This document shows, piece after piece, positions 32,688 through 44,134 of a DNA stretch of 64,000 nt. The position numbers and the translations under genes are program-made. A model generated the notes under the pieces. The model was not told the DNA's origin and did no database searches. It was given only the letters and a program-made list of their open reading frames with translations. Where the stretch lies: contig NC_033631.1 in NCBI RefSeq assembly GCF_001540865.1, forward strand, positions 11,866,808 to 11,930,807. The letters are read 5' to 3'. Origin of the DNA: Ananas comosus. Taxonomy: Eukaryota; Streptophyta; Magnoliopsida; Poales; Bromeliaceae. Each line of letters begins with the position of its first letter. Position 1 is the stretch's first letter.

Positions 32688-35447
32688 CTAGCAAGCATGA
32701 ATCTCCGGAACCCGAGCTGGAACCGGTTGGCAAACCCCGGAAATTTTCAAGGCCCCAAAGAGGAATGATAACCTCCTTATAATCAGCGGCTTTGACCGTG
32801 ACTGAACTCCGGTTGTTGAGACAACCAAATCTTTACAATCCGTGCCTGGATCATAACCTTCGAGGTCAGCTTCAGTTACTAAAACCTCGTCGCTTCTGGT
32901 ACTGCAGGGACTAGCCGGAAAGAATGTTGCAATCATGTGGCCTGATGAAGTACTACGACATAAGGCAAGACTAGGATCTTTGCTGGAATGTTCGTTATTG
33001 CCGTAGCCTTCTAGATCTGCAGGAGTAATCAACACTTCATCCCCCGTAAGCGAACAACAATTTGGTCTTGGACTTAGGATTGCGGGGTACTCCAACTTGT
33101 GCCTGCTGTATTCTTGAACAGCCTAATTAACGAATACAGAGGAAATAAGGTCCACAGCAAACAAAATAGAAAGTGAGAATATGTGTCCCCATTGTTAGCT
33201 ACAGTGGTTTACACATTTTTCGTGGCAAATGTTACATTTGGGAATGCTAGTTAAATGGGCATGTGCAAATACATTGAAAAAATGTTCAAGGGATTTATTT
33301 TTATAATTATCAATACAGAAATTCTACTTTTTGTAATTAAAAAGAAAACCCACGTGGCAAAAGTCCAAATAGGGTCCTTTCAATAAATTGATTTTGTTTC
33401 TTTCTCCTTTCACTGTGAGGAGAGGGGTGGCGGCTTGGTTTCTTCATCAAAAGTCTGAGCTCATGTTGACCATTTATGAGCGAGAGAAGAAAAATATAAC
33501 ATTTTGTAGCAAAATGCTAAGACACTGAAGACTACCGCCCATACCCGCCATTGAGATGAAGCCAGAAGGACTCGGGGCCTTCTTGAGCGTACATACTCCA
33601 GAGCAGTTTCAGGAGTCATGTTCTTGTATTCAATCTGCAGGTTTAATGCGAATGGAATATATCAAAAAACTCGAACAAGGAGAAACTATTTGAAGTGCTT
33701 CACATGTGAACTATGATACACTAGCTATAAAAGGTTTAGGAATAAGCAACTTAATATTTAGAAGTGAGGCTACCAGATAGCATAAAACAATTGTTGTGCT
33801 GCGTCCTCTTCCAGCTTTACAGTGGACATAGGTAGTCCTCCCACGAGATACGTTTCCTGCAAAAGAGAAAGGAACATTAATATCCATGTACAGCTTCACA
33901 CAAAGTAAAAAAGAAGTGCCCATCGCACATAATCTGCATGAAATAAAAATAATTCTCCAGCAAAATGGATAAAAACAGAATGCTGATATAGCTAATTCAT
34001 GCAGTAGAGCAGGACGATAGATAAAATAAGTATACACGAGAAAATATTTAAACACGTGTGAGAAAATATTGTGAGGGAAAAAAAAACGATCATACTGTAG
34101 ATGAAATCAACAGCTCGGCATATATCCCCAAGTGATGGTGCAAAGAGGTAGTCTCTTGTGGGGATCACAAGATGATCAATACCATAAGCCTGAAAATAAG
34201 AACAATATATATGGTGAGAAAAGCACAACTTCAATAGAATAAACAAGACTCCAAGCATTTTTTTGCAAAATTTCGCTAGTTTACATGTAAAAAATGATTG
34301 CCGTGATATTTACAGAAGAATAGCTCCATTTATTTCTCAGACAGTTCTCTGCAAAATTTCTCCCATTTTTGGGAATTTAGTATTTGATACATAAAATGCT
34401 TATACCTTCTCAAAGCTTTTGACAAATATCAAAAAGCCATAAATTCGACTCACTTTGGCAACAATTTACTAGTAATGAGGCATTTCATAACAGCCCTGGA
34501 ATGTATAAGGCAAGACCAAACATTAAACTTCCATGGATTGTCTGCCGAGTGCCGAATCTTATCTCGTCGCTATGAAATAATTGCATTTCACATATCCATA
34601 TCCTTGATGGTACATAGTATATCTTGAAAGGCACAACAATCATAACAGCATGTCAAGAAATGAAACTATGAAAGGTAGAAATAACCTTGTATAAGGATGA
34701 TGGAACCAAGGTCTCATATGGCTCATTTAGCGTGACGACTCCCCCAACTCCGAGCCGCTTTAGGCGAGGTACATCAGTGGGAAAGGGAACAGCGCCGAGC
34801 AATAGAAACTAACGGAACCAAAAGAGCAAGTAGTTAGATGGCATCATCATAGAAAAGCTTTACCTGAACCCTACAGCACAAATAATTAAAATTACATGCT
34901 TCACTCTGTTAGCATGAAATCAAGCACAAAATAGGAGATTCATCCCTTCATAGCCTAATTTCATTGACTTGATTACAATTATAGCCAGCACCAAAGATGG
35001 GAAGAATTTTCACAACAGAATGGTAAAAAATACAACAAAAATAAAAAATTTCGACACGCTTTTGGTCATCAACATAGTAATAACACATGATATTGTAACA
35101 TAAGATGGAAATTTAACTCTCTCCATGAATCATGAAACAAATTTAAGACAATAATCACAAAACATCATAGAAATGGTGTTTTTTTACCGAGTAAAGAAAA
35201 AGAACAATATAACCCAGGAATTAAACACAGTTAATAGCGATCGAGGAGCGAGCGATACCTGATCCACCTCATCCCACCACCGAAACTCCGCCTGAATCTT
35301 GTTGCGGAAAACGTTGTACATAAGCGTCGGATAGAAGAGAATCCGCGCTCCCGCGCCCACCAGCGCCCTCCTCGCCTTCACGGCAACGATCTCGCGCCCA
35401 TGCGACTCCTCCGATCCCCCTTCCTCCACCACCTCCGTTATCTTCAT
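32688..35447 (-). CDS. PTPMT1: PTPMT1-type dual-specificity phosphatase (6 exons)
   Basis: Exons 35447-35259, 34808-34686, 34189-34096, 33856-33774, 33634-33545 and 33122-32688 join to 337 residues, the length I recall for the Arabidopsis orthologue. PTPMT1 enzymes dephosphorylate phosphatidylglycerophosphate in cardiolipin/PG synthesis. The catalytic loop is HCKAGRGRS with nucleophile Cys148 and Arg154; Asp117 in PTRDYLF is the likely general acid. Other family blocks: ARILFYPTLMYNVFRNK, WWDEVDQ, LGAVPFPTDVPRL, GVVTLNEPYE and RPRVLLASSQW. The ATG at 35447 gives MKITEVVEEGG. The long last exon adds a C-terminal tail with a repeated block: DEVLITPADLEGY at 221-233 and DEVLVTEADLEGY at 271-283. 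Confidence 0.93.
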
Positions 35448-37444
35448 CCTCGTCTTCACCAACCTCAATCAAGCCCTAAAACCTCCGATTCACCGCCACC
35501 TAACCCCGATCAGGGTTCCGGTGCACAACAACAACAAGAGAAAAGCCCTTTCGAAACCCTAATCGATCGAACCAAATGCGGATATCCGGAACGCTTCGCA
35601 AAAACTCCCCGCGACATGAACGAGCTCAAATCTTAACAAAACGGAGAGAAAACCACCTCGATCGAGAGCTCTAAGCGAAGGCTTTTCGATTCCGCGATCT
35701 GAATCTTACGATTTTGCGGAGGAAGCGCTCTAAGATCGTCGCCGTTCTCCTCGGAAACCCTCCGAAACCTCGGGGACGGGGCGAAACCAACGAGGGACGA
35801 TGTCGAGTCAGGGGCACGTGCCAAGTGGAAGGTGCGGGCTATTAGTAGGAAATAAAATACGGACTATGAACGGCTCAGATACGATAGTAGGAAGAAGACA
35901 AGAGCCACATCCAACCGTCCAAATAAGGCCATGGGTGTTTTATTTGTGCGGGATTAAATAAAGCGCTATTTACCGTTGGATTATTTCCGTGGCTCCTTTT
36001 TCCGTGCATTTCCAGCGTGTTACTTTTTCTCCTTTTTTTTTTTTTATTACTTTCCCGAGAAATTTTCTAATAAATATTATTAATTAAGATACCTCGAGGT
36101 GACGTGTACTCCACCAAATTAAATTTAAAAAAAATAAAATAAAAACAATAAATTTAAATTTCTCAATATAATGTACTAAGTAGTACGATACATGTATTGT
36201 ATAAAAAAAAAACTGGATAAATAATCTGAATTAAAACAAACAAAATTGATCTAATAACCTACTAAACTGTAGGATGGATCAGAGCCGTGAATTTAGAGAT
36301 CCAAGGGTGACAAAACCAGGGAAATGGTCACGGCGTTGCGTAGATAAAACCGGAGGCACGGACGAGAGAACGGTGGGGGCCACCGCGACGCCACATGGCA
36401 TCACAGCTGACGTTGGATGGCCCATAACCTTCTAGAGGAGGAATCCTACCGTTCAGCAGTTAAGACCATATTACCATTTATATCTTGTCAATAATTTTTT
36501 TAAAAAAATATATAATAAAAATATTTTTAAAAAAATTATAATGAAATTGACGAATTTGAGAAGCAATTTGATTAGTTGGAGATTTATCTATGTGACTGCC
36601 GTATTTTAGATTTTTTTCTTACATATGCCGGGGTTCAATGATGTGAAGTGTTTTGATGAGATATTATTATTATTAATAATGGTCCTTTTTTGATTCAACG
36701 TTTGGAATATTTTGCTAATTTTATATATTTTTTATTAAAAATATTTAAATTATTATCAAAATAACAGTGCAGTACATGTTGTGTATGGATGCACCGGGTC
36801 CAGTAAATAATTTCTCGCTTCAGTAAATGAGTGGTACATTTCTCTCCGAAAAGCTTAAGATACTAAAAAACAAAGTGTGTGGGGCCCACTATAAGCCACC
36901 AGTCCATCTCGTGGGCGGTGGGCCACAGAGTGTATGGAAAAAAACTTTAATAAAAAGTGTGAAGTGAAACCCACTATTCTTATCTGTCAATTTCTTTTTA
37001 TTGAAAATTTATAATATCTCATCTAAAATTTAATATTTTTTAAAAATTAGTGTTAAAAAATATTAATAAATTTTTAGTTGATGGTGAAATTAATATGTAA
37101 CAGCAGATCGAGTGCTCTCTAATGAAACACCTTTTGAGAGATCTCCACTGAAATTATTTTCAATAGATAAAAAAATTAAATGTTACGAAAATTTGTTCAT
37201 AAACTTGGCCCCACATAAGATGGTCTACTTTTTGCCTGCTTTTGTTTTTTTCTTCTTTTTTTTTCTGAATAAAATTAGGCAGTGTTGGGTGGGGCCCAGT
37301 TTAGATAATATTAACTATCTTTCGAATTGCCATGTAACAAATATTTTCTGGAATGCTGATAAATAAGTCCTCCAACCATTCAAGACTTTAACTAGTTATT
37401 GGGAGATTGAATCTTTTTAGAAGGTAGGGTTTGGATGTCCACAT
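35448..37444. other. Leader of the phosphatase and A/T-rich intergenic DNA
   Basis: 35448-35820 holds the probable promoter and 5' UTR of the phosphatase, with AAACCCTAATCG (telo-box-like) near 35552. Beyond it the sequence is A/T-rich with homopolymers, and no exon is supported. Confidence 0.45.
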
Positions 37445-37807
37445 CTCCGTTTGGTTGGGGGTTGAGGGGTGGAATCGATGATTCCACCTCTTAACCCCTA
37501 TTTTATTCCCAAACACTTTTAAAAATGAATGGGGTTAGCTAATCCCAGCTAATCCTACCTCAAATGAGTTATTCCGGATTAGCTAATCCCACCTAACCCC
37601 ACCAAATCCCAACCAAATACTATTTTTTATTCATAATAACTCACTATCCTTCTTATCCCACCTACTCCAACCAAACACTATTTTTTACTATCCTGGACTA
37701 ACTCCAACTCCCAACCAAACACAATAATACTCTAACCCCACCTTAACCCTAAACTTAATCCTATCCCTGGAATAACTAGTTTTTTCTTAACCCCGAACCA
37801 AACGGTA
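37445..37807 (-). mobile_element. MITE-like repeat, copy 2 (reverse orientation)
   Basis: Begins CTCCGTTTGGTTGGGGGTTG and ends CCCCGAACCAAACGGTA. It contains the reverse complements of copy-1 landmarks, including CCCTGGAATAACTAGTTTTT and CACTATCCTTCTTATCCCA. It is slightly longer than the copy at 18626-18957, with extra TTAGCTAATCCC units in the middle. Confidence 0.75.
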
Positions 37808-38235
37808 TTAGAGTTTGATCCTTCACTTTTTTAACTAAGATTTTTCTATTCTACACCAAACGTGATAAAATTTAGAACAATTTTACTATGAGTTTTCCAG
37901 AGCTTCTAAAATTTATTTTGATTAGTTCATACTTGCAGTTCATCAATAAATATATCACTAATGGTCGAAAAAAAGGACTTTGACTGGTCCACTCTTTCAA
38001 CTAATTTTTTCTTTTCTAAGCCAAACACAGTAAAATTTAGTATAATAATAGTGCAGGTTCTCCCGAGTGCCATATTTAAAAAGTGTGAATGTGTATTTCA
38101 TTAGTTCATACATAGAGTTTAAAAAAAAAATTCTATATATTCATCAATTTATCAAGAGTTCATAATTATAGTATTTTGGAAATCAAAAGCATTTCCCAAT
38201 TTAGAATACCTTTTGGGATTAGAAATTTGAAAGTT
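37808..38235. other. Intergenic DNA, nothing recognised
   Basis: A/T-rich sequence between a MITE-like repeat and a SINE; no coding or RNA signal seen. Confidence 0.4.
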
Positions 38236-38412
38236 TTTTTTTTTTTTTGTGAGAGAAAAATAGCTTGCTATCCGCTTCGTTTATTTCATTTAGAAATAAA
38301 CTTACCTCGAAATGTGAATCAACTATGATTCAAATTTGGATCTCAAATACCACCCACCAATCCCTTTTGCCACCTGCGCTAGGGACGGTCTAACCGACCA
38401 CTCAAGGTCTAA
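38236..38412 (-). mobile_element. tRNA-derived SINE with 13-bp duplication
   Basis: A T run, then TAGCTTGCTATCCGCTTCG, AATCAACTATGATTC, and GGGACGGTCTAACCGACC. It is the same family as the other SINEs but in minus orientation, with the B-box region altered (CAAATTTG in place of CGAACTTG). The direct repeat AAATTTGAAAGTT at 38223-38235 and 38413-38425 is the target-site duplication. The changed B box suggests an inactive copy. Confidence 0.85.
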
Positions 38413-39396
38413 AAATTTGAAAGTTGAAACCAACCACTCAAAGACTATGTTGTACCCTAAATAATAAAAGCTGTAATTTAGGGCATTAAAAGGTAGAGAA
38501 CCTGCATACCAAGAAAAAATATGTTAGAGCTTCTTAAAAGGCTCATTTGTTACCTTGTCATTTAGAAAAATGCTATTTGTACGCCCATACAGGGATATAT
38601 ATTATAAAATTTAAAATTTTAGTATTATAAAAAAAAAAATTATATGACATGTGAGAAGATCCTGACCTTTCAAGATTAAAATATAAGTCTTACATATATA
38701 AAAAAGATGTACGCATAGCATTGCTTTGACTTTTTTTTTTTTCATCACGAATTTGATCAGTGACAATGATTTCGACCCTGGAGTGGTTAAATGATGACTA
38801 CGAAGCATACACCTTTTTCATGTATGTGGAAAAATAATGCAAAAGAATATTTGCGAATTGCTTTTTTTCTTGTGTGTGCGCGCACGCATATGCGTCACCA
38901 ATTCTCAAGCATCAAAATCTTAATCAATTTTATGGCCAAAAGAGCCTAAACTAAGTTATAGCTAATTAAGTAACAAAGAATTAGTTCTCAAATATTATAT
39001 TAAACATAAAAACAATTGCTGTAAGCATACTCCGGTGAGTAGGAATTTTTGTGCATGCGGATTTATTCTGCTGCTGTTGAATGGTGAAATAGGCCATGAA
39101 TGCAAGAATTTTTATGCATAAGGTTGCTGAAAACGGCTCAATATAAAAAGCCTAAATCCAACTTAGCAAACATAAAAATTATTCCTCGATGCACAAATTT
39201 GTAAAATAGAAAGGCGACAAGTGCAAAGTCCTTAGCCCTAATTATCCAATACATAAGAAGCAATTTGTTTGAGTGAATATGATCATATTCTAACTTTTTA
39301 AAGATAAGATAAAAAACACTATCTTGTCAAATTATAAGCGACACTACTTTTTAAGAACTAAAAGTCAATCTCCTAATTTTCAACCAAGTGAAAAAC

Positions 39397-39422
39397 ATAT
39401 ATATATATATATATATATATAT
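39397..39422. repeat. (TA)n microsatellite
   Basis: A dinucleotide run in intergenic DNA. Confidence 0.9.
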
Positions 39423-39630
39423 AGTCCGATTATGGTGCTTGTAAAAGTACTTAGTATTTGGTGCTTGTAAATTCTTTACCGTTAGATCTATGCCTTTGAT
39501 CATTTTCACCCGTTAGATTATACTATTCAACCAACCATCCACTTAATCCTAGAGGGCCCACATCATCTTAACCGCACATTCTTCAATTGGACTAGGTGAG
39601 GTACATATGCATCAACTGATTTAACTGTTG

Positions 39631-39774
39631 TTTTTTTAAAGATAGGTAGCACGCTACCCGATTCGTTTATTTCATTTAGAAATAAACTTAGCTGAAAATA
39701 TGAATCAACTAGGATTCGAACTTAGGTCTCGAGTGCCAACCATCAAGTTTTTTGTCACTTTAGGGACGGCCGGT
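39631..39774 (-). mobile_element. tRNA-derived SINE with about 20-bp duplication
   Basis: A short T run, GATAGGTAGCACGCTACCCG, AAATAAACTTAGCTG, AATCAACTAGGATTCGAACT (reverse of the B box) and GGGACGGCCGG. The flanks 39611-39630 and 39775-39794 agree at 18 of 20 positions (ATCAACTGATTTAACTGTTG on the left), a target-site duplication that has begun to diverge. Confidence 0.87.
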
Positions 39775-39794
39775 ATCATCTGATTTAAGTGTTG

Positions 39795-42183
39795 AACACT
39801 GGAGATGCTATTCATACGATGGAGGCCAAAATTTGCGTTCACACTGCTAAGATTCTCGAATGCTTGTGGGATTACGACAACTTCGTCGGCTCCACTTTTG
39901 TCCGCTTGGGGCATGTCTTCAATCCTGGAGCCAAATCCGCTGTACGGTTTGGCTCCCGCCCTTTGTTTCTCCTTTTTGTCCCAGCATTTTATTTCGAATT
40001 ATTATTATTATTATTATTATTATTGCTTTATTAATTAAAATCCAAGTCAAAAAATCGTCATGGGCGCTGCGCCAAGTCCAGGTCATGCCCGTGTCGAACA
40101 ATTGTACCCCAACAAAAGGGGCACCCAAGAGTGCCCACCACACCCGCTTTTTTTTGCTTGTTTTTTTTTTTTGGTTTCTGTTTACTTCTTATGTTTTTTT
40201 GTGTTTGCTGTAGGATCTATGCAAGACGACAATAGAGTCTTTCTAATGAACACTCAAAACTCATTATTATTCCGACCTGTGATCTCCTGCATTCAATATC
40301 ATACCACTGCAGAAAAAGGGAGTCAAAATTTGGTGAACTGACACTGGTCACCAAGAACACCAATCTATGAATTCCTCCCCGGTAAATTGCACTAATTAGT
40401 CTCCGTTAACTTATGTTCCAGTTTTAGTCCTTATATTAGCAAACTGTTTAGTTAATAAAATTATCATTCTTTATACATTTACAAGTTTGTATCTCTCATA
40501 ATACATCCCTCGCTCCGTATTATATTTTTCTTTCTCAATTACCTTTACATTCTATTATTTTACTTCTCTATATCCAATAAAATAATATTTCATACTATTT
40601 TATTTATGCTTACTATTATATATTAAAAATTCGACGTACTCCTTTTTTCCGATTGTGATCGCACCATAATTTATACTCTTTTTTCTACTTCAAAACTAGA
40701 TAGTTGAAATAATAATCTTCAAAATAGATGGAGTCACGGAGGGACTCAAAATTTTTTTAAATTTCGAAGATCAAAATGAAGTATGTCTATAAGTAAATTT
40801 GACCATTAATGTGGGAAACACTAAAACACACAACAGTAAATACCCCCTTTTTCCATTTCTTTTCCTGATTTTTTAAAATCTACATTTTACTTTCTTACAA
40901 TTTTAAAAATATTTTCAAAAAATTATGTATTAATGAAGAGGGCGAAATAACTAAATTATTTTTATTTATTTTATAAAAAGATATGTTTTAAAAATATTTC
41001 TATCATTTTTTAGAGTATTTTTTATATAAATTATAAAAATTGGACGGTATAATAATGAAATCCTGACTGGAGAGGAGTAAATACATCAACTTAAAATTTT
41101 ATAAGAGAGTAAAATATAAATTTTTGAAAGTTAGAAAAAAGAATAAAAAAATAAAAATTTATACAGATCTTTTATATTTTACACTTATAATAATAATTAT
41201 TATTATTATTATTTATTACCAAATACGTGTAGGAGGTGCTCTATTCCACATTGAAAGCTCCAACCGCGCACCCCACCAGTTGACTGCTTGAAACCGAAAG
41301 CACATGAAAAAGAAACAATATTATACCTACAACCAACTTATCGTGACACCTTTTTTTTTTTTCTTTTTCTTTTTTTTTTTCCCACTTTCCTTTTGGTAGC
41401 TAACTTGGCCCTACGCGTGCCTCAACCCGAGCATATATAAATGCAATAATAAAATAATAAAATAATAAAATAAACTTTAAATTGCTCCTCTAGATTTGGC
41501 GTATCTTTATTTTATCATTTTATGATTTAAAAAGTTAACTTAATTATTCTGTAGTGTTTTTTTTTTTTTCACCCAAGAATCAACTGAAAAATAAGATGGT
41601 AAAGTAACATTTTTCGTTATCCACAAAATGGTACAAAATAATGCTTTACCGTCCTATATTCTGTATTTTATTTTCTTGTTGTTTTTACAAAATACAATAG
41701 ATTTTTCGCAAAAATAAAATTATATGATAGTTAAATACAATTTTTTAAGGCACAAGATGATAAAATAAAAATACGTTAAACCTCGGAAGGAGCAAATTAA
41801 AATTAGATAAATTTTTATAAACTTAATATGTTTACCCGTCCTCATTTTTTTTTCTTCATACTAATTTTATATAATTTTATGTATAAATTTAAAAACTTTT
41901 TCTTATTGTTACGATAGGTTAGTTTGTGATACATTCCCGCTAAATAATATATAATAATATTTATAAATAACATTACGAAAATTACTTTTTTATTTTGTTG
42001 CCAAACCCCCAAAATAAATATCATGGGTGGACGAATTGTTAGCAATTTACCATTTCCTCCAACACATATTTGTATAAAAAATTTATTTAAAAAACTAAAA
42101 AAAAAAAGACAACAATACTAAATGAGGCCTTAGTTTCTACTTCAAATTGCATGCTTGAAACATGTGACTGACCAAACTAAATT
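39795..42183. other. Intergenic A/T-rich DNA
   Basis: A short coding-like stretch just right of the SINE (about 39798-39965, GC-balanced and open on both strands) could be a gene fragment; I do not recognise it. The rest is A/T-rich, with (ATT)n at 40001-40024 and an AATAA-type run at 41445-41472. No exon supported. Confidence 0.4.
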
Positions 42184-42343
42184 AACCGACCGTCTCTAGA
42201 GCTAGTGGCAAAGGGCTTAGTGGTTGATACCGGAAGTCTCAAGTTCGAATTCTAGTTGATTCATATTTTCAGCTAAATTTATTTCTAAATAAAGTAAACA
42301 AAACAGGTAGCGTGCTACCTATCTCTCAAAAAAAAAAAAAAAT
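42184..42343 (+). mobile_element. tRNA-derived SINE, best-preserved plus-strand copy
   Basis: Reads CCGACCGTCTCTAGAGC, an A-box region TAGTGGCAAAGGGCTTAGTGG, then 30-odd bases later a B box AAGTTCGAATTC, GATTCATATTTTCAGC, AAATTTATTTCTAAATAAAG, GGTAGCGTGCTACC, ATCTCTC and an A run. Flanked by CTAAATT at 42177-42183 and 42344-42350. The A-box to B-box spacing is that of a pol III promoter, which supports a tRNA-derived origin. Confidence 0.85.
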
Positions 42344-42350
42344 CTAAATT

Positions 42351-42938
42351 CCATGCTTGAAATATCATTCACCAATTCTATATTTGTAGTAGGATAGGTT
42401 GTGATCTGGATAATTACACATGTTGATGACTAAGCTATGACTCATCACCCTTTTTTCTGTCCCATCTGCATTCAATGTGAGAAGGATGCAGATAAGAAAA
42501 AGAAAGAAGTGCTTATAATTGATGAAGACCCTTAACAGGATAAGGCAAATTGAATATTAAAATTAGAGCATTTATAAAATGCCCATCAAAGTAAACACTA
42601 ACTCCACATCAACAATTGGGACAGCACATAAACTATGCACCACTCACAAAAAGAAGGGAAAAAGGAAAAGGAAAAAAAACAAAACAAAAAAAAAAAAGAA
42701 GAGCATAGAGCTCGCCTAGTAACTGGTATTGGTCAACAATGCCTATAAAGTGTTTGTAGAATTGCCCCGAACAAAAGTAATGGTACTTGATTAAATTTTG
42801 AAAAGGAAAGAAAACAGAAACAAAAATATGGCACTTTTTTGATTCAACTAATTTTGTACTACTTGTTGCGTTGAATGAAATGAAAGAGAAATAGCAATGT
42901 AGTGTGTAGAAAACCTAAGCTGATCGGTACTGAGAGCG
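42351..42938. other. Intergenic DNA, probably the 3' region of the OEP7-like gene
   Basis: A/T-rich with poly(A) runs near 42686-42700. No separate gene seen; if the minus-strand gene at 42939 is spliced, a terminal exon could lie here. Confidence 0.35.
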
Positions 42939-43202
42939 TTACCTACGACCCTTTTCTCCTTGTTCGTCGTCTCCTTCAGGAAGGATGGTGATGGGGGTTT
43001 GGGAGAGCGGGATCCGAGCTTCGCCATGGACGAGGGGGGAGGTCTCCTCCTCCTCCTCCTCTTCCTTGGCATCTCGAGCGCGGTCGAGGTAGGGTTTGAA
43101 GCCCACGCGAAAGGAGAGGTAGGCGAAGGCGATCGCTCCCACCACCACCACTCCCGATCTCATCGCGTTTTGACGCGCTCTCCCAAACTCCCTTCGCTCC
43201 AT
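42939..43202 (-). CDS. OEP7-like single-pass membrane protein
   Basis: An 87-residue frame starts at the ATG at 43202 with MERREFGRARQNAMRSG, then a hydrophobic span VVVVGAIAFAYLSFRVGF (about 17-34) followed by KPYLDRARDAK, an acidic EEEEEE run and a polar tail. The order TM, (G/A)FKP(Y/F)LD, and charged tail matches what I recall of plant chloroplast outer envelope membrane protein 7, a signal-anchored protein with the same FKPFLDK context. A GTAACG donor near the stop (about 42943) means the last residues could be spliced differently. A (TC)n-type run just upstream at 43206-43241 lies in the probable leader. Confidence 0.6.
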   Translation of the reverse strand: MERREFGRARQNAMRSGVVVVGAIAFAYLSFRVGFKPYLDRARDAKEEEEEEETSPLVHGEARIPLSQTPITILPEGDDEQGEKGRR

Positions 43203-43203
43203 C

Positions 43204-43241
<38 letters not shown>

Positions 43242-44134
43242 ACCCGTACTCTTTTCCTAGGGGCCTGCTACGATGCCGACTCTCTTATGGCTCACTTGCA
43301 CAGGCGTTTACAAAAGTCGGCAAGCTTTATGTCTCGTCGCCGAATTCGAAGGAATTTGCGTTTCGGCACCGAATTCTATTGCCAAACAAACACATTACCC
43401 ACATGGTAGACCGTATCTTGCACCGTTAGCTAAAAATTTAATTATCAGTGTTTTTTAACTGAATTTATTTCTAAAAAATAAATCAAGTAGATAATATGCT
43501 ATCTTTTTCTTTAAAATACCGTACAATATTGACCACGAAGGCTTAATTTAGTTTCAGAAATTTGGCTCGAATTTAATAGTGCACGGCCATATGCACAGCA
43601 GTGTACACACTGCTCGAACAAAAAAGCAATCTAATTATGTTTTTTCGATTAACAACTTTGAGCTTTGTTTGCTTTGAGATGATCCCAAATTTATACTACA
43701 ATCCAAGTAATCAATAAAACAGATACAATAGATCTAAGGAGCAAAAACCATTCTGAAGTTCCATTCTAAACCAATAGCAATTAGTAATGAACGACTTCCT
43801 AGAAGAAAATATTCCCAAATTTATACTACAATCCAAGTACTGATGAAACCGATCTAATATAAATAAGGAGCAAACCATTATAAAATTCCACTCTAAACCA
43901 ATAACAATTAGTCAATGAATGCCTTCTTAGAATAAATATTCCTAAGCATATAAAAAAATAAATAAATGTTCGAACAATTTACAAGGCGAAGTAGTAAAGG
44001 TGCTCACTTTACTAGCTCGATGTTAGGGGCTTAATCACAATGTTAAAATGCTAGGTGGCTAGAAACTAAAGCTGTGCAGTTAGAAAGAATTGGAAAAATC
44101 ATGGTGAGCTCTACATCTTCAAGTGTGATGTCCA
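43203..44134. other. OEP7-like leader, SINE fragment and tandem duplication
   Basis: Contains the GA-rich leader of the OEP7-like gene (to about 43245) and a 3'-end SINE fragment at about 43455-43510 (TGAATTTATTTCTAAAAAAT… GATAATATGCTATC). A two-copy tandem duplication follows and is listed separately. The right end is the 3' UTR region of the WDR48 gene. Confidence 0.5.
43684..43943. repeat. Diverged tandem duplication, about 130-bp unit
   Basis: Two adjacent copies, 43684-43813 and 43814-43943, both starting CCCAAATTTATACTACAATC. They share CAAGTA, AAGGAGCAAA, CTAAACCAATA, CAATTAGT and AATATTCC in the same order. Differences are scattered point changes and small indels, so the duplication is not recent. 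Confidence 0.85.

Noticed and set aside
35400..35636. Plus-strand frame opposite the phosphatase leader
   Set aside because: Antisense shadow of the phosphatase first exon and leader; no splice continuation or family match.
42184..42343. A-box and B-box sequences as a tRNA gene
   Set aside because: No cloverleaf with acceptor and anticodon stems; poly(A) tail and target duplications identify a SINE.
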